A DNA stretch of 64,000 nucleotides from Atopobiaceae bacterium (GCA_017513965.1 JAFWMI010000179.1:1-64000), one strand, 5' to 3'; positions 1 through 8,651 are shown, counted from the first letter of the stretch. The notes: generated by a model not told the origin, from the letters alone. Program-made: numbers and translations.

Positions 1-1794
1 GTGGGCGAGAAAGTACATAACGAGCAGTCATACAATAGCAGGTATCCTCCCCCCGACCCAGAATACGCGCGCTTCCCGGTGGGCATGGTGCGCCTGGAGG
101 ACGGCGAGGAGTTCGCCGCAGGCGACGTGGTCCCGGACGGCGCGGGCACCTACGTGGTGGCCGGCCGGGAGCGCCTGGACCCGTCGTGGCTCACGCTCGA
201 GGCGCCGGAGGGCGCGTCGCACGTGGGCGGCGGCGACGAGCCGCTCACGCTCGAGTACACAGGGGAGGCCCTCGAACCCGCCTGCTCGCTCGTGACAGGC
301 GACGGCGCGCAGCTCGTGGAGGGCGAGGACTTTTGGGTCGAGTACGAGTGCAATGATAGTGTGGGCGTCGCGAGGGCCGTCGTGCACGGCACGGGCGCCT
401 ACTACGGCTATGCCTCGGCGGAGTTCCGGATAGAGGACACCTCAGCGTGGGCGTTCCTGTACGCCGACGGCACGCTGGTGGTCAAGGCGGGCCACGGGCT
501 TCCGGACTACGCGCTCGTGGACGCCTCCAAGGACGTGAGCGAGTCGATGCGCTGGTTCGATGCCTATGAGGCGCGCCCGGGTGCCACCGTCCCGTGGGCG
601 GGCGTGGCGGAGGGCGTGAAGCGCGTGGTCTTCGACGCGTCGTTCTCGTCCTTCTCGCCCGCCACCATGGAGGGCTGGTTCGCGGGCTGCTCGGCGCTGG
701 AGCGGGTCGAGGGCCTGGGCAACGTGGACGACTCGGCCGTCGCGAGTGCGGCGCGGCTCTTCGAGGGGTGCTCCTCGCTCGCCGAGCTGGACCTCTCGGG
801 GCTCACGCTCGCCGCGGCCACGGACCTCTCGGCCCTCGCGCGCGGGTGCACCGGGCTCGAGCGAGTGAATCTGGCTTACGTGGACGCGCGCGGGGCGGCC
901 GACACCTCGCGCTTCTTTGAGGGCTGCACGTCGCTCGCGGAGGTGCGCACGGGCGCCGGCTGGCGCAACGCGTCCGACACTAGCGCGCGCCTGTCGCTGG
1001 GCCGCGTGGGGTTCCGCACCGAGCCCTCGTACAAGAGCGTGGCTGCCGCGGACGCGCTCGGCGATGGCTTGGCGCTCTATCGCGTGGCCGACCTGCCCGT
1101 GCAGTTCGCGGACGTGGAGGTTGCGGGCCAAACCTATGTGTGCACGGGCAGGCCTGTCACGCCCAAGGTGACGGTGAGGCTGGGGGGCGTGGCCCTGAAG
1201 GAGGGGACTGACTATAGCCTGGCGTACAAGAACAACCGCTACCCGGGCAAGGCGACCATCACCGTGTCCGGCAAGGGCGTGATGAGCGGCGCGGTGGAGG
1301 TCCCCTTCACCCTCAGGGCGGGCGTGACCAAGGGGCAGAAGGTCACGTACAGGACCAAGAACGTCACCTTCACGTTCAAGGTCACCAAGGTGGGCAAGGA
1401 CGGCGTGACGGCCGACGCGACGCTCGTGAAGGTCAACGTGCGCAACCCCAGGATTCAGAGTGTCACGATCCCGAGCACCTGCACCATCGGCAAGGTAAAG
1501 ATCACCATCACCACGGTCTCTAAGAAGATCGTGGGGCGCTTCGCCAACGTGAGCCAGGTGGTGATTGGTCCCAAGGTCACCAGGATCGGCGCGTGGGCGT
1601 TCTACAACGCGCCCTCGGTGGAACGGCTGGTCATCAAGTCCAAGCGGCTCAAGAGCGTGAGGGACTGCTTGGCCGGCTCCAACGTGTGGGAGGTTTGGAC
1701 CAAGACGAGCCTCACTAAGGCCAAGCGCAAGAAGTACAAGAAGTGGTTCACATACTACAGCGGCCAAGACTGGGTGTGGTACCACTACCGGTAG
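1..1794 (+). CDS. BspA-like surface protein, 5'-truncated by window edge
   Basis: The reading frame is already open at base 1 and lacks any signal peptide, so the true start lies upstream. The product aligns along its whole length with the last two thirds of the protein at 4891-7551. Seen in order: an adhesin-like segment (about 20-150), a region of repeated W-F-x-G-C-x-x-L motifs typical of the BspA/DUF285 26-residue surface repeats (about 175-340), an Ig-like module with the pattern YxCTGxPxxPKVTV...DYSLAYKNNRYPG (about 370-440), and a C-terminal LRR_5-type segment (VVIGPKVTRIGAWAF) ending in a basic aromatic tail. No LPXTG motif. Such proteins sit on the cell surface and often bind host or microbial ligands; the ligand here is unknown. 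Codons are GC-richer than in the paralogue. Confidence 0.85.
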   Translation: MGEKVHNEQSYNSRYPPPDPEYARFPVGMVRLEDGEEFAAGDVVPDGAGTYVVAGRERLDPSWLTLEAPEGASHVGGGDEPLTLEYTGEALEPACSLVTGDGAQLVEGEDFWVEYECNDSVGVARAVVHGTGAYYGYASAEFRIEDTSAWAFLYADGTLVVKAGHGLPDYALVDASKDVSESMRWFDAYEARPGATVPWAGVAEGVKRVVFDASFSSFSPATMEGWFAGCSALERVEGLGNVDDSAVASAARLFEGCSSLAELDLSGLTLAAATDLSALARGCTGLERVNLAYVDARGAADTSRFFEGCTSLAEVRTGAGWRNASDTSARLSLGRVGFRTEPSYKSVAAADALGDGLALYRVADLPVQFADVEVAGQTYVCTGRPVTPKVTVRLGGVALKEGTDYSLAYKNNRYPGKATITVSGKGVMSGAVEVPFTLRAGVTKGQKVTYRTKNVTFTFKVTKVGKDGVTADATLVKVNVRNPRIQSVTIPSTCTIGKVKITITTVSKKIVGRFANVSQVVIGPKVTRIGAWAFYNAPSVERLVIKSKRLKSVRDCLAGSNVWEVWTKTSLTKAKRKKYKKWFTYYSGQDWVWYHYR

Positions 1795-1807
1795 GGTGCG
1801 ACGCCCG

Positions 1808-1843
1808 GGGGACAGTCCCCTCGACGCTGAGGGGACTGTCCCC
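1808..1843. terminator. Perfect hairpin with GGGGACAGTCCCC core
   Basis: Two perfectly complementary 15-base arms (1808-1822 and 1829-1843) with a 6-base loop lie 13 bases after the BspA-like stop. There is no T-run, so it is either a weak terminator or an intergenic repeat. The core GGGGACAGTCCCC recurs in other intergenic hairpins of this window (19844-19888, 45432-45463, partial copies near 3650, 13430 and 38486). Confidence 0.7.
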
Positions 1844-1852
1844 GTAGCGTTA

Positions 1853-2062
1853 TTAGCTTTGGATACTATGCGTGACAGATGGTCCTAACGACCGGCATCG
1901 ATAAACGCTGACCGAAAACTCTTTGTTAACGATTGCATCTATGGCGCGATGCTCGCCAATTCCCAAACCCATCTCGCGAGTTAGATCGGGATACATCGTT
2001 GTGCACGTAATATCGTAGATTGGCGAAAGCGACTTGGAGCTCCAGTCTGTTGTCCATGTCAT
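1853..2062 (-). pseudogene. C-terminal remnant of a HipA-like kinase toxin
   Basis: The 69-residue frame contains KSLSPIYDITCTTMYPDLTR, which resembles the LSPAYDL motif and following segment near the C-terminus of HipA-family serine/threonine kinases of type II toxin-antitoxin systems. The catalytic core and the HipB antitoxin are absent from the window. I read it as a decayed fragment; no convincing ribosome binding site precedes the first ATG. Recognition rests on one motif only. Confidence 0.45.
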
Positions 2063-2081
2063 AGAGAGGTTTTTAAAATAC

Positions 2082-2131
2082 TACCTCCACGTAACATTTC
2101 TAGCGGAGAGACTAGATGTTACGTAGAGGTA
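2082..2131. repeat. Long imperfect inverted repeat upstream of hipA remnant
   Basis: Arms at 2082-2103 and 2112-2131 match except for a C/T difference and a two-base insertion; both contain CTAG next to the loop and ACGTAACAT. It lies just upstream of the remnant's first ATG, where an operator or attenuator hairpin of the lost toxin-antitoxin operon could have been. No function can be shown. Confidence 0.6.
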
Positions 2132-2164
2132 TTATTATGACTTGAGTCGTGCTCTCGTTTCAAC

Positions 2165-2191
2165 AAAAAAGAGCGTGGCTTAACCACGCTC
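2165..2191 (-). terminator. Rho-independent terminator of the GG-peptide gene
   Basis: Perfect 8-bp stem (2171-2178 with 2184-2191, GAGCGTGG/CCACGCTC) with a 5-base loop, followed on the minus strand by six T (2165-2170). It lies 48 bases after the stop of the small peptide gene. Confidence 0.85.
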
Positions 2192-2238
2192 CTCCTGTTT
2201 GTGCCTCTTGTGCAAAGCCTGCGGTTGCAGGCGCTTTG

Positions 2239-2424
2239 CTACCACGAGCCGGTAGCGCCACCGTCACGAGGCTTGTCGAGCTCGGGTATTACGACGGGCG
2301 CGCCTGGCAATGGGAAGAATCGTCTGGGGCGCAGCTTGCTAACACCGCCGTTCACATTCTCGAGCATCTCGTCGGTGCACTCGCATACGTCGTTCATCTT
2401 CTGGTTCAACTTCTCCTTGGCCAT
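2239..2424 (-). CDS. Putative double-glycine-leader secreted peptide precursor
   Basis: A 61-residue product. The start at 2424 is chosen because GAAAGGAAAAC lies at the right distance before it; a longer in-frame version has no such site. Residues 1-27 look like a leader ending in DEMLENVNGG, the double-glycine motif cleaved by C39-type peptidase/ABC exporters of bacteriocins and peptide pheromones. The predicted 34-residue core (VSKLRPRRFFPLPGAPVVIP...) is proline- and arginine-rich, has no cysteine and ends in tryptophan; the leader has a CxC at 14-16. It is followed by its own terminator. Upstream on the same strand (117 bases) is a DUF6273-like exported protein. No exporter or immunity gene is visible nearby. 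Function, whether bacteriocin, signal or modified peptide, is unknown. Confidence 0.65.
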   Translation of the reverse strand: MAKEKLNQKMNDVCECTDEMLENVNGGVSKLRPRRFFPLPGAPVVIPELDKPRDGGATGSW

Positions 2425-2541
2425 GATGTTTTCCTTTCGTCGTTGGAGTTGTTGTTTTCCGTTGCTGTCTGTACATACGCAACATAGAGCCTGCCATCCC
2501 ACATGTGGAGGCTCCGTGACTGGACTGAATTGGGGAGTGCG

Positions 2542-3591
2542 CTACAAGCAAAAGTCAAAGACAACGCCGCGCGCGTGGTCGGGACCCCACAGCTCATCCG
2601 GCGCATACTCCGGATCTTCCACCACGCGAGCGTCTTCTCCGTATCCGTTGAGCGGACACCCGTCTGTGCCAACCAGCCAGAATCCCTCGTCGAATTCGAG
2701 GGTCTTGCTGCGTAGCCACCAGGTGCAGCCGTTGGATCCTCCGCTGTTGCTGCGCACCAGCGCGTCGTTCTTCTCAAATGCCTTGGCGTTGCATTCCGCA
2801 AACAGCCGGTACTGCGCGCCTTCCGAGGCGTAGGTGGAGGCCATGCTCTGGTCTATGCCCGTGTTGTCCGAGGCGGGAACCGTCCCACATAGCTCGCTCA
2901 CCGAGAGAAGCCACAGTCGGTCCGACGTCTCGCTTGCCCAGTCGGCGGGTGCTCCAGACAGGTGTCCCGGCTCGTCTTGCTCGTCGGTGCTCTCAACATA
3001 GTTGGCCGTGTGTTTTTGCACGCTCACGATCGCGGCGCGCAGGTCGGCCGGGAGCATGCGTGCGAGGTCCCCATTGAGCCAGGCGCGCATGTCGCTAGCC
3101 GCCCAGCCGCCGCGACTGTCTGCGTCGTCGCCTTCGCGCTGCTCAAAGTCGTGGTTCATGGCGTGCGGACCCACGGCGTCTGCGAGCACGAAGGTGAGTC
3201 CCGCCTTGCCACCATCGGTTCGGTCGTCGTGCCAAACGTCTGCCAAGACGGCTCGGGCTACGGTGTAGTCTGTGAGCGTAACGTCCTTGGTTGCCGAGGC
3301 GTCGAAGGTGCCGTCTTCGCCGCACAGGCCGTAGCATGCGGCAAGTCGAACAGCCTCGTCACGACTGGTGCAGGACGAGAGCTCGCTCGCAAGGGTGGCC
3401 AGATCCGACCAGCTGTAGTCTGCCACAGAGGCTCGAGGTTCCATCGACTGTCCGTTCGCATGGGCGCGCCTTGGGCGTGGTGCCAGACAAAAGACAAGTG
3501 CGGCGCCCAGCAGGACAACGCAGAGCAGCGTGGGCAGCAGCCACCAACGCTTGCCCGTGAGCCAACTGCCGCGCTGAGTTGTGCTTGTCAT
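2542..3591 (-). CDS. Exported or membrane-anchored DUF6273-like protein
   Basis: Start at 3591 is fixed by GGAGGTGA five bases upstream; the frame runs further upstream but without a site. The 349-residue product has a basic N-terminus and one hydrophobic segment (about 14-36), an acidic middle, and a C-terminal domain with the patterns WAASDMRAWLNGDL, CTWWLRSK and a glycine-rich end (GFWLVGTDG...ARGVVFDFCL). These resemble DUF6273, a domain common on surfaces of Clostridia and Coriobacteriia that looks like a lectin/FGE-type fold; its role is unknown. It precedes the GG-leader peptide gene on the same strand and could share transcription. Confidence 0.75.
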   Translation of the reverse strand: MTSTTQRGSWLTGKRWWLLPTLLCVVLLGAALVFCLAPRPRRAHANGQSMEPRASVADYSWSDLATLASELSSCTSRDEAVRLAACYGLCGEDGTFDASATKDVTLTDYTVARAVLADVWHDDRTDGGKAGLTFVLADAVGPHAMNHDFEQREGDDADSRGGWAASDMRAWLNGDLARMLPADLRAAIVSVQKHTANYVESTDEQDEPGHLSGAPADWASETSDRLWLLSVSELCGTVPASDNTGIDQSMASTYASEGAQYRLFAECNAKAFEKNDALVRSNSGGSNGCTWWLRSKTLEFDEGFWLVGTDGCPLNGYGEDARVVEDPEYAPDELWGPDHARGVVFDFCL

Positions 3592-3645
3592 GCCGTCACC
3601 TCCAACGAAAATTGTACGGGAAGATGGTCCGTATGGTTCGCAGCG

Positions 3646-3679
3646 CGCGGAGGACAGTCCCCCCGCGCTGCCCTCCGCG
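3646..3679. repeat. Partial copy of the GGACAGTCCCC intergenic repeat
   Basis: Arms CGCGGAGG (3646-3653) and CCTCCGCG (3672-3679) enclose the core GGACAGTCCCC. It lies in the 278-base divergent region between the DUF6273-like gene and the FHA gene, where I see no other gene. Confidence 0.5.
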
Positions 3680-3869
3680 TGCGAATCTCGGCATTTGCTT
3701 GCGTCGCTAGGTACCCCGTACCACAAATCTCCGTGCAAAAGTTGCACAGGTTTTTTGCATTCGCGAACGGTCGAAAGTCTTGCGTGTATGCGTTGCATCG
3801 TGCATCAATATACCTATCTCTGTTTTGTGGGAATAAGAACGAACAACGCGAACAAAGGAGACGCTGGGC

Positions 3870-4820
3870 ATGGCGCGAAAGGGATCACCTAGCTCCGTGA
3901 TGTACGCACAGCTTAAGGAGTTTGGCATCAGCAACCGGGATGCCGCACGGTTGCTGCTCAATACCTCGCTCACCTTCGACGGCCGCATGCTGGGAAGCCG
4001 CATAGACGACAGCTCTCAGCTCTCCAGGCGCATTGTGCACACCGCTCCGGAAGAGTTGCCCCAGTCGCTGTTCAACAACTTTGCGGAGGCCTGCACGGTT
4101 ATAGAGCGACGCATATTGCAACGCCTCGCCGCGAGCGCCCTTTCGTCAGACATGGACCGTGCGCGCAGAGAGCTGCAGACCATCCTGGAGGTGGAGTGCG
4201 TACCCCAAATGACGTTGGCCCTGCGTAGCTTTGGCATGGATTCGTCGCTGTACAACGATGTGGTTATCTACATCCAAAACCTGCGACTCGCTCGCGAAGA
4301 GGATCGTACGTTCCTGCACCTGCTCCTGTTCGTGGTTACCGGCTGTGTGGGCAACCCGCGCATCTCGTCCAGGATCGTTACCGACTACGCGACTGACGTC
4401 TTGGGCGCGGAGTATCACACGGCACCCACGCAGTTTGGCATGGGGCAAAAGACGGCGCTGCCTTCGGCCACGCGCATTGGCCTCGTGCGTGTTACCGGAG
4501 GCTTTGTGCCGGCGGGCTCCAGAATGCACGTGCTCAATCCAGACGGTACGTGCATTGGACTGCTGCCCTCGGGCGATCACATCATTGCGGATGTGGACGC
4601 AGACGTGTCGCGCAACCACGCCTACATATGGCAGGACGGCGAGCATTGGTACCTGAGGGACCTCGGCTCCACCAATGGTACGCGCTTGGTGTCTGGCGGC
4701 GATGGCAGCGAGCGTGCGGTGGGACGGTCGGTGGAGGAGGCGCCCGAGCTATTTGCCTCCGACATCATTTGCCTGGGTGCAACCACGCGCTTTATGGTGA
4801 TGCCGGTCTTTGGTACGTAG
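3870..4820 (+). CDS. FHA-domain protein
   Basis: A 316-residue product beginning at an ATG preceded by AAAGGAG. Residues about 205-312 form a forkhead-associated domain: SRNH at 247-250 and LGSTNGT at 265-271 are the phosphothreonine-binding loops. The N-terminal 190 residues are mostly helical, with no recognised domain and no membrane segment. FHA domains read Ser/Thr phosphorylation, often for secretion or cell-envelope control, but no Hanks-type kinase lies in the window. The BspA-like gene follows 70 bases later on the same strand and could be co-transcribed. Confidence 0.85.
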   Translation: MARKGSPSSVMYAQLKEFGISNRDAARLLLNTSLTFDGRMLGSRIDDSSQLSRRIVHTAPEELPQSLFNNFAEACTVIERRILQRLAASALSSDMDRARRELQTILEVECVPQMTLALRSFGMDSSLYNDVVIYIQNLRLAREEDRTFLHLLLFVVTGCVGNPRISSRIVTDYATDVLGAEYHTAPTQFGMGQKTALPSATRIGLVRVTGGFVPAGSRMHVLNPDGTCIGLLPSGDHIIADVDADVSRNHAYIWQDGEHWYLRDLGSTNGTRLVSGGDGSERAVGRSVEEAPELFASDIICLGATTRFMVMPVFGT

Positions 4821-4890
4821 ACGCCAAAATCCCAGTATTATGGATATAAACATCTTCAACTTCAAATGATTCTAACGTGGGGAGACGGTC

Positions 4891-7551
4891 ATGCGCGTGC
4901 GAACCGTAAGCCGTTGGGTAGTTGTACTCGTGCTACTGGTGGCATCGGTACTCGTGTTGCCCGCCTCCGCTGCCTTTGCCGATGAGGCCGAGAAGCTCTC
5001 CGATGATGGCCAAGATTATAGTTGGCTCTACCGTTCGGGCGACCTTTGGCTCGACAAAGAGAACGACAACATCGTGCTCGTGAAGGATGGGGATGCCATC
5101 TACAACAAGCAGGCATACGATTGGAAGATTCAACTGCAAAGTGAACCTCCCGAAGGTACGTACATTCCAACTGGAAATTACTTTGCCATGGTAAGGCCAC
5201 AGGTCACCTTGTACCAAGATGGGACACTTTTCTATTCTCTACATGGTTTGGAGAATCTTGAGAGCTTCATTGTGAATGGGAGAAACGGAAAAGTGTCTCA
5301 AGGCGATAACATAAATATTTTTATGTTATCTAAAGCCCCTTGCCGTGTTTCAGCTGGGGGTGGGTATACCATCGGTCATATCAAGCGGGTCGTTATTGAT
5401 CCCAGCATGCTGGATACTATTCTGTTCTCTAGCACCTGCTTGGATGGGTATTGGCTGAGTGACGAATGGAAAACGTCACTTGTGAATAAGTACGGAGACC
5501 GTCGAAGTTACGTGCGCTACACCGAGCGTTGGTTTGATGGTTGCACGAACCTGGAAGAGGTTTGCGGCCTTGAGTATATTCCCACGGGTACGGTGGTGTC
5601 GATGGCGCGCATGTTTGCTGGGTGCGCGCAGCTCGAGTCCGTGGACATCTCTGGATTCGATACCAGCGCTTGCGTGAACTTTGCCGAGATGTTTGACGGC
5701 TGTGAGTCGCTCTGTGAGCTGAGGACGGGCGACGGGTGGACGCAAGAGCGCACGGGAGAGTGGGACGGCTTGTCGGACTATACCCAAAGAGAACCTATTG
5801 TTGAGCCCCCTGATCCCGACTATGCGCGCTTTCCTGTGCCTATGGTGCGGCAGGAGGATAATGCGCTGTTCCAGGCAGGCGACGTGATCCCGGACGGCGC
5901 CGGGACCTATATAGCGGATGAACGCACACATGTGGATGCGCGTTGGCTCTCGCTCGAGGCGCCGCAGGGCATGCCTCATGCGGGTGGAGGCGGCGAGCCG
6001 CTTACCTTGGAGTATACGGGCGAGACTTTGGAGCCCGTCCCCGTGGTCGTAACCGACGATGGCACGGAGCTTGTGGAGGGCAAGGACTATTGGGTCTCGT
6101 ACAAGGACAATCGTCTGGTGGGCGATGCTCAGGTTATTGTCCACGGCATGGGCATCTACTACGGTTGCGCGCCAATCGACTTTAGGATTGAGGACACCTC
6201 CGCTTGGGTGTACCTGTATGGCGACGGTACGCTGGTGCTCAAGGCGGGACACGAGCCGCTCAGCTATTCACTTGACTTGAACACCACGGACCTGCGTGAG
6301 TCGAGGCGTTGGTTCGACGCCTACGAGGAGCAGCCGGGCGCGAGCGTTCCTTGGGCGGATGTCGCCGCAAACGTGAAGCGCGTGATTGTCGACGAGTCGT
6401 TTGCGTCCTTCTCGCCCGTAACCATGGTCGGTTGGTTTGCAGGTTGCTCGGCACTCAAGGAGGTCGTGGGACTCGGACGTGTGAACACCTCAGCCGTCAC
6501 GAGTGCGGCGAGGCTCTTTGAGGGGTGCACGTCCCTTACAGACTTGGACCTCTCGGGGTTCGTGTTGTCCGCCGTCACGGACCTCTCTGCCTTTGCACGC
6601 GGGTGCTATGCACTTGAGCACGTGAACTTGGCGGATTTGGATGTGAGCCAGGCAACCAGCACGGCCCGCTTCTTTGAAGGCTGCGCGTCGCTCAAGGAAG
6701 TGCGGACGGGTTCAGGCTGGCGCAATGCGTCAAACGCGCAGGCGCGCCTCTCGCTGGGTCGTGCCGGTTTTCGTACCGAGCCCTCGTATAAGCGCTTCTC
6801 GTCGACGACCGAGCTTGGTGATGGGGCGGCTCTCTATCGTGTGGCGGACATTCCCATGCAGCTTGCGAGCGTGGAGGTTGCGGGTCAAACGTACGTGTGC
6901 ACGGGTAAGCCCATTACGCCCAAGGTGACGGTAAAGCTTGGGGACGAGACTCTCAAGGAAGGGAGCGACTACAGCGTTGCATATCAGAACAACCGCTATC
7001 CCGGAAACGCCACAATCACCATTGCCGGCAAAGGGTTGATACGTGGTGCGGTGAAGGTCCCCTTTTCCCTCAAGGCAGGCGTGACCAAGGGGGAGAAAGT
7101 GACGTACAAAACCAAGAACGTTGTCTTTACTTTCAAGGTGACCAAGGTGGGCAAGGACGGCGTTACGGCCGACGCGTCGGTGGTGAAGATCAACGTACGC
7201 AACCCCAAGATTCAGAGCGTTACCATTCCCAGCACGTGCACGATTGGCAAGGTGAAGGTCACCATCACCACGGTCTCGAGGAAGATTGTGGGGCGTTTTG
7301 CGAACGTAAGCCAAGTGGTGATTGGTCCCAAGGTCACCAAGATAGGGTCGTGGGCGTTCTATTATGCGCCTTCGGTGGAGCGGCTGGTGATAAAGTCCAA
7401 GCGGCTCAAGAGCGTGAGAGACTGTCTTGCGGGCTCGAACATTTGGGAGGTTTGGACCAAGACGAGCCTCACTAAGGCCAAGCGCAAGAAGTACAAGAAG
7501 TGGTTCACGTACTACAGCGGCCAAGACTGGGTGTGGTACCACTATCGTTAG
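4891..7551 (+). CDS. BspA-like secreted surface protein, full length
   Basis: An 886-residue product. A clear Sec signal peptide (basic start, hydrophobic 9-27, cleavage after FA at about residue 30) follows GGGGAGAC and an ATG. Order: unique N-terminal region (30-170), BspA/DUF285 repeats with W-F-x-G-C-x-x-L (about 205-290), linker, second copy of the adhesin-like segment shared with the 1-1794 protein (from about 305), more DUF285 repeats, the YxCTGKPxxPKV Ig-like module (about 655-730), LRR_5-type segment and a basic aromatic tail. No LPXTG or transmembrane anchor, so attachment is unclear. Bases 5150-5520 are distinctly AT-richer than the rest. The last stretch is nearly identical in DNA to the end of the first paralogue. 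Confidence 0.9.
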   Translation: MRVRTVSRWVVVLVLLVASVLVLPASAAFADEAEKLSDDGQDYSWLYRSGDLWLDKENDNIVLVKDGDAIYNKQAYDWKIQLQSEPPEGTYIPTGNYFAMVRPQVTLYQDGTLFYSLHGLENLESFIVNGRNGKVSQGDNINIFMLSKAPCRVSAGGGYTIGHIKRVVIDPSMLDTILFSSTCLDGYWLSDEWKTSLVNKYGDRRSYVRYTERWFDGCTNLEEVCGLEYIPTGTVVSMARMFAGCAQLESVDISGFDTSACVNFAEMFDGCESLCELRTGDGWTQERTGEWDGLSDYTQREPIVEPPDPDYARFPVPMVRQEDNALFQAGDVIPDGAGTYIADERTHVDARWLSLEAPQGMPHAGGGGEPLTLEYTGETLEPVPVVVTDDGTELVEGKDYWVSYKDNRLVGDAQVIVHGMGIYYGCAPIDFRIEDTSAWVYLYGDGTLVLKAGHEPLSYSLDLNTTDLRESRRWFDAYEEQPGASVPWADVAANVKRVIVDESFASFSPVTMVGWFAGCSALKEVVGLGRVNTSAVTSAARLFEGCTSLTDLDLSGFVLSAVTDLSAFARGCYALEHVNLADLDVSQATSTARFFEGCASLKEVRTGSGWRNASNAQARLSLGRAGFRTEPSYKRFSSTTELGDGAALYRVADIPMQLASVEVAGQTYVCTGKPITPKVTVKLGDETLKEGSDYSVAYQNNRYPGNATITIAGKGLIRGAVKVPFSLKAGVTKGEKVTYKTKNVVFTFKVTKVGKDGVTADASVVKINVRNPKIQSVTIPSTCTIGKVKVTITTVSRKIVGRFANVSQVVIGPKVTKIGSWAFYYAPSVERLVIKSKRLKSVRDCLAGSNIWEVWTKTSLTKAKRKKYKKWFTYYSGQDWVWYHYR

Positions 7552-7568
7552 CTCGTCAGAAAAGGAAA

Positions 7569-7598
7569 CCGGAACGGAGGGGATGGTCTCCGTTCCGG
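7569..7598. terminator. Bidirectional hairpin between convergent genes
   Basis: A perfect 11-bp stem, CCGGAACGGAG (7569-7579) with CTCCGTTCCGG (7588-7598), and an 8-base loop. It sits between the stops of the BspA-like gene and the minus-strand oxidoreductase gene. The T-tracts are weak. Confidence 0.75.
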
Positions 7599-7607
7599 TG
7601 TTCGATG

Positions 7608-8651
7608 CTACTGAAGGTCGCGCATGGCGTCTTCCATTATGCGTAGCTGCGTGATGGTCTCCTCGGGCTTCACGAGCTGTGGCGCACCGTTGGCCACTGT
7701 CTCGTACAGCGTGTCGTAGAACAATGAGTACGTACTGCGTACCGTCTCCACGCGCTCTTCGTGCATGTGCCACTCGTCGTCGTACCAGCGTACGGTGCCC
7801 CATTGCTCGGGCGTATCCAGGCCAAAGTCGTCGTGTCCCACCGGCAGGTAGAACTTCTTGAGATCGCGCTCCTGCTGGTCCTTCTCCACCTTAACGAACG
7901 TGCCCATGTCGCCGTACACCTCAAAGCTGGGTCGTTGGATGGCGCAGGCGTAATTGGCGGCTGCCGTGGCCTTAATGCCCAGTTCGTCGTAGTAGAGGTC
8001 AAAGTCAAAGTACACATCGGGACGGCCGTCTCCGTAGATTTGACGTGCCTCCGCATGCCAACGGTCGGGAATGCCCAGCCAATCGATGAGCTGGTCCACG
8101 CAATGGCATGAGTGACCGTACACGATGCCCAGGAGCTGGTCGTAGGTGCCGTTTTTGGCCATCTCAACAAACTCCGGGCGCCAGTAGTCATAGTGGGTCA
8201 CAATCTCGAACACCTTGCCGAGCTTGCCGGATTCCGTCACCTTGCGTGCCGTGAGGTAGTCGGAGTCGAAGCGTCGGTTTTGGTAGCACTGTACCGTTAC
8301 GCCCTTGGACTTCGCCAACGCGAAGATTTCCTCCGCCTCGGCAACAGTGCCCACAAAGGCCTTGTCGCACACCACGTGCTTGCCCGCCTCCAGCGCTGCC
8401 TTGGTGAGCTCGTAGTGCGTGGGAATGGGCGTGCTTATCTCCACCACGTCAATGGCGGGATCGGCGAGCATGGCTGCCATGTCTGTGGTGTACTCCACAT
8501 TGGGAATCTGTGCCCAAGGACCGCCAAGGTGGCGTGCCTGTATGGTCTTGATGCGAAACTTCTGGGGCCGTGCCAGCGAGAAGGGCGCATGGTAGCGGTT
8601 GGTCCCCTTGCCGTTGCCAATAAAGCCAATGTTGAGGATGCGATCTGCCAT
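7608..8651 (-). CDS. Gfo/Idh/MocA-family NAD(P)-dependent oxidoreductase
   Basis: A 347-residue cytosolic protein of usual family length; GTGAAAGGAACA precedes the ATG. The N-terminal Rossmann fold has GFIGNGKGTNRYH in place of the usual GxGxxG loop, followed by VEISTPIPTHYELTKAALEAGKHVVCDKAF, the family's conserved substrate/cofactor segment with the catalytic-type lysine in the position usually written EKP (here DKA). The C-terminal half is the GFO_IDH_MocA_C beta-sheet domain. These enzymes oxidise sugars, inositol-like polyols or bile pigments (biliverdin reductase group); the substrate cannot be told from sequence. It stands alone between convergent neighbours. Confidence 0.85.
   Translation of the reverse strand: MADRILNIGFIGNGKGTNRYHAPFSLARPQKFRIKTIQARHLGGPWAQIPNVEYTTDMAAMLADPAIDVVEISTPIPTHYELTKAALEAGKHVVCDKAFVGTVAEAEEIFALAKSKGVTVQCYQNRRFDSDYLTARKVTESGKLGKVFEIVTHYDYWRPEFVEMAKNGTYDQLLGIVYGHSCHCVDQLIDWLGIPDRWHAEARQIYGDGRPDVYFDFDLYYDELGIKATAAANYACAIQRPSFEVYGDMGTFVKVEKDQQERDLKKFYLPVGHDDFGLDTPEQWGTVRWYDDEWHMHEERVETVRSTYSLFYDTLYETVANGAPQLVKPEETITQLRIMEDAMRDLQ

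Noticed and set aside
442-1785. 447-codon open frame antisense to the first BspA-like gene
   Set aside because: It mirrors a GC-rich coding strand, has no ribosome binding site and its composition (Arg, His, Ala, Gly) is that of a shadow frame.
2499-2508. CCACATGTGG palindrome upstream of the GG peptide
   Set aside because: Too short and without matching promoter geometry to claim as an operator.
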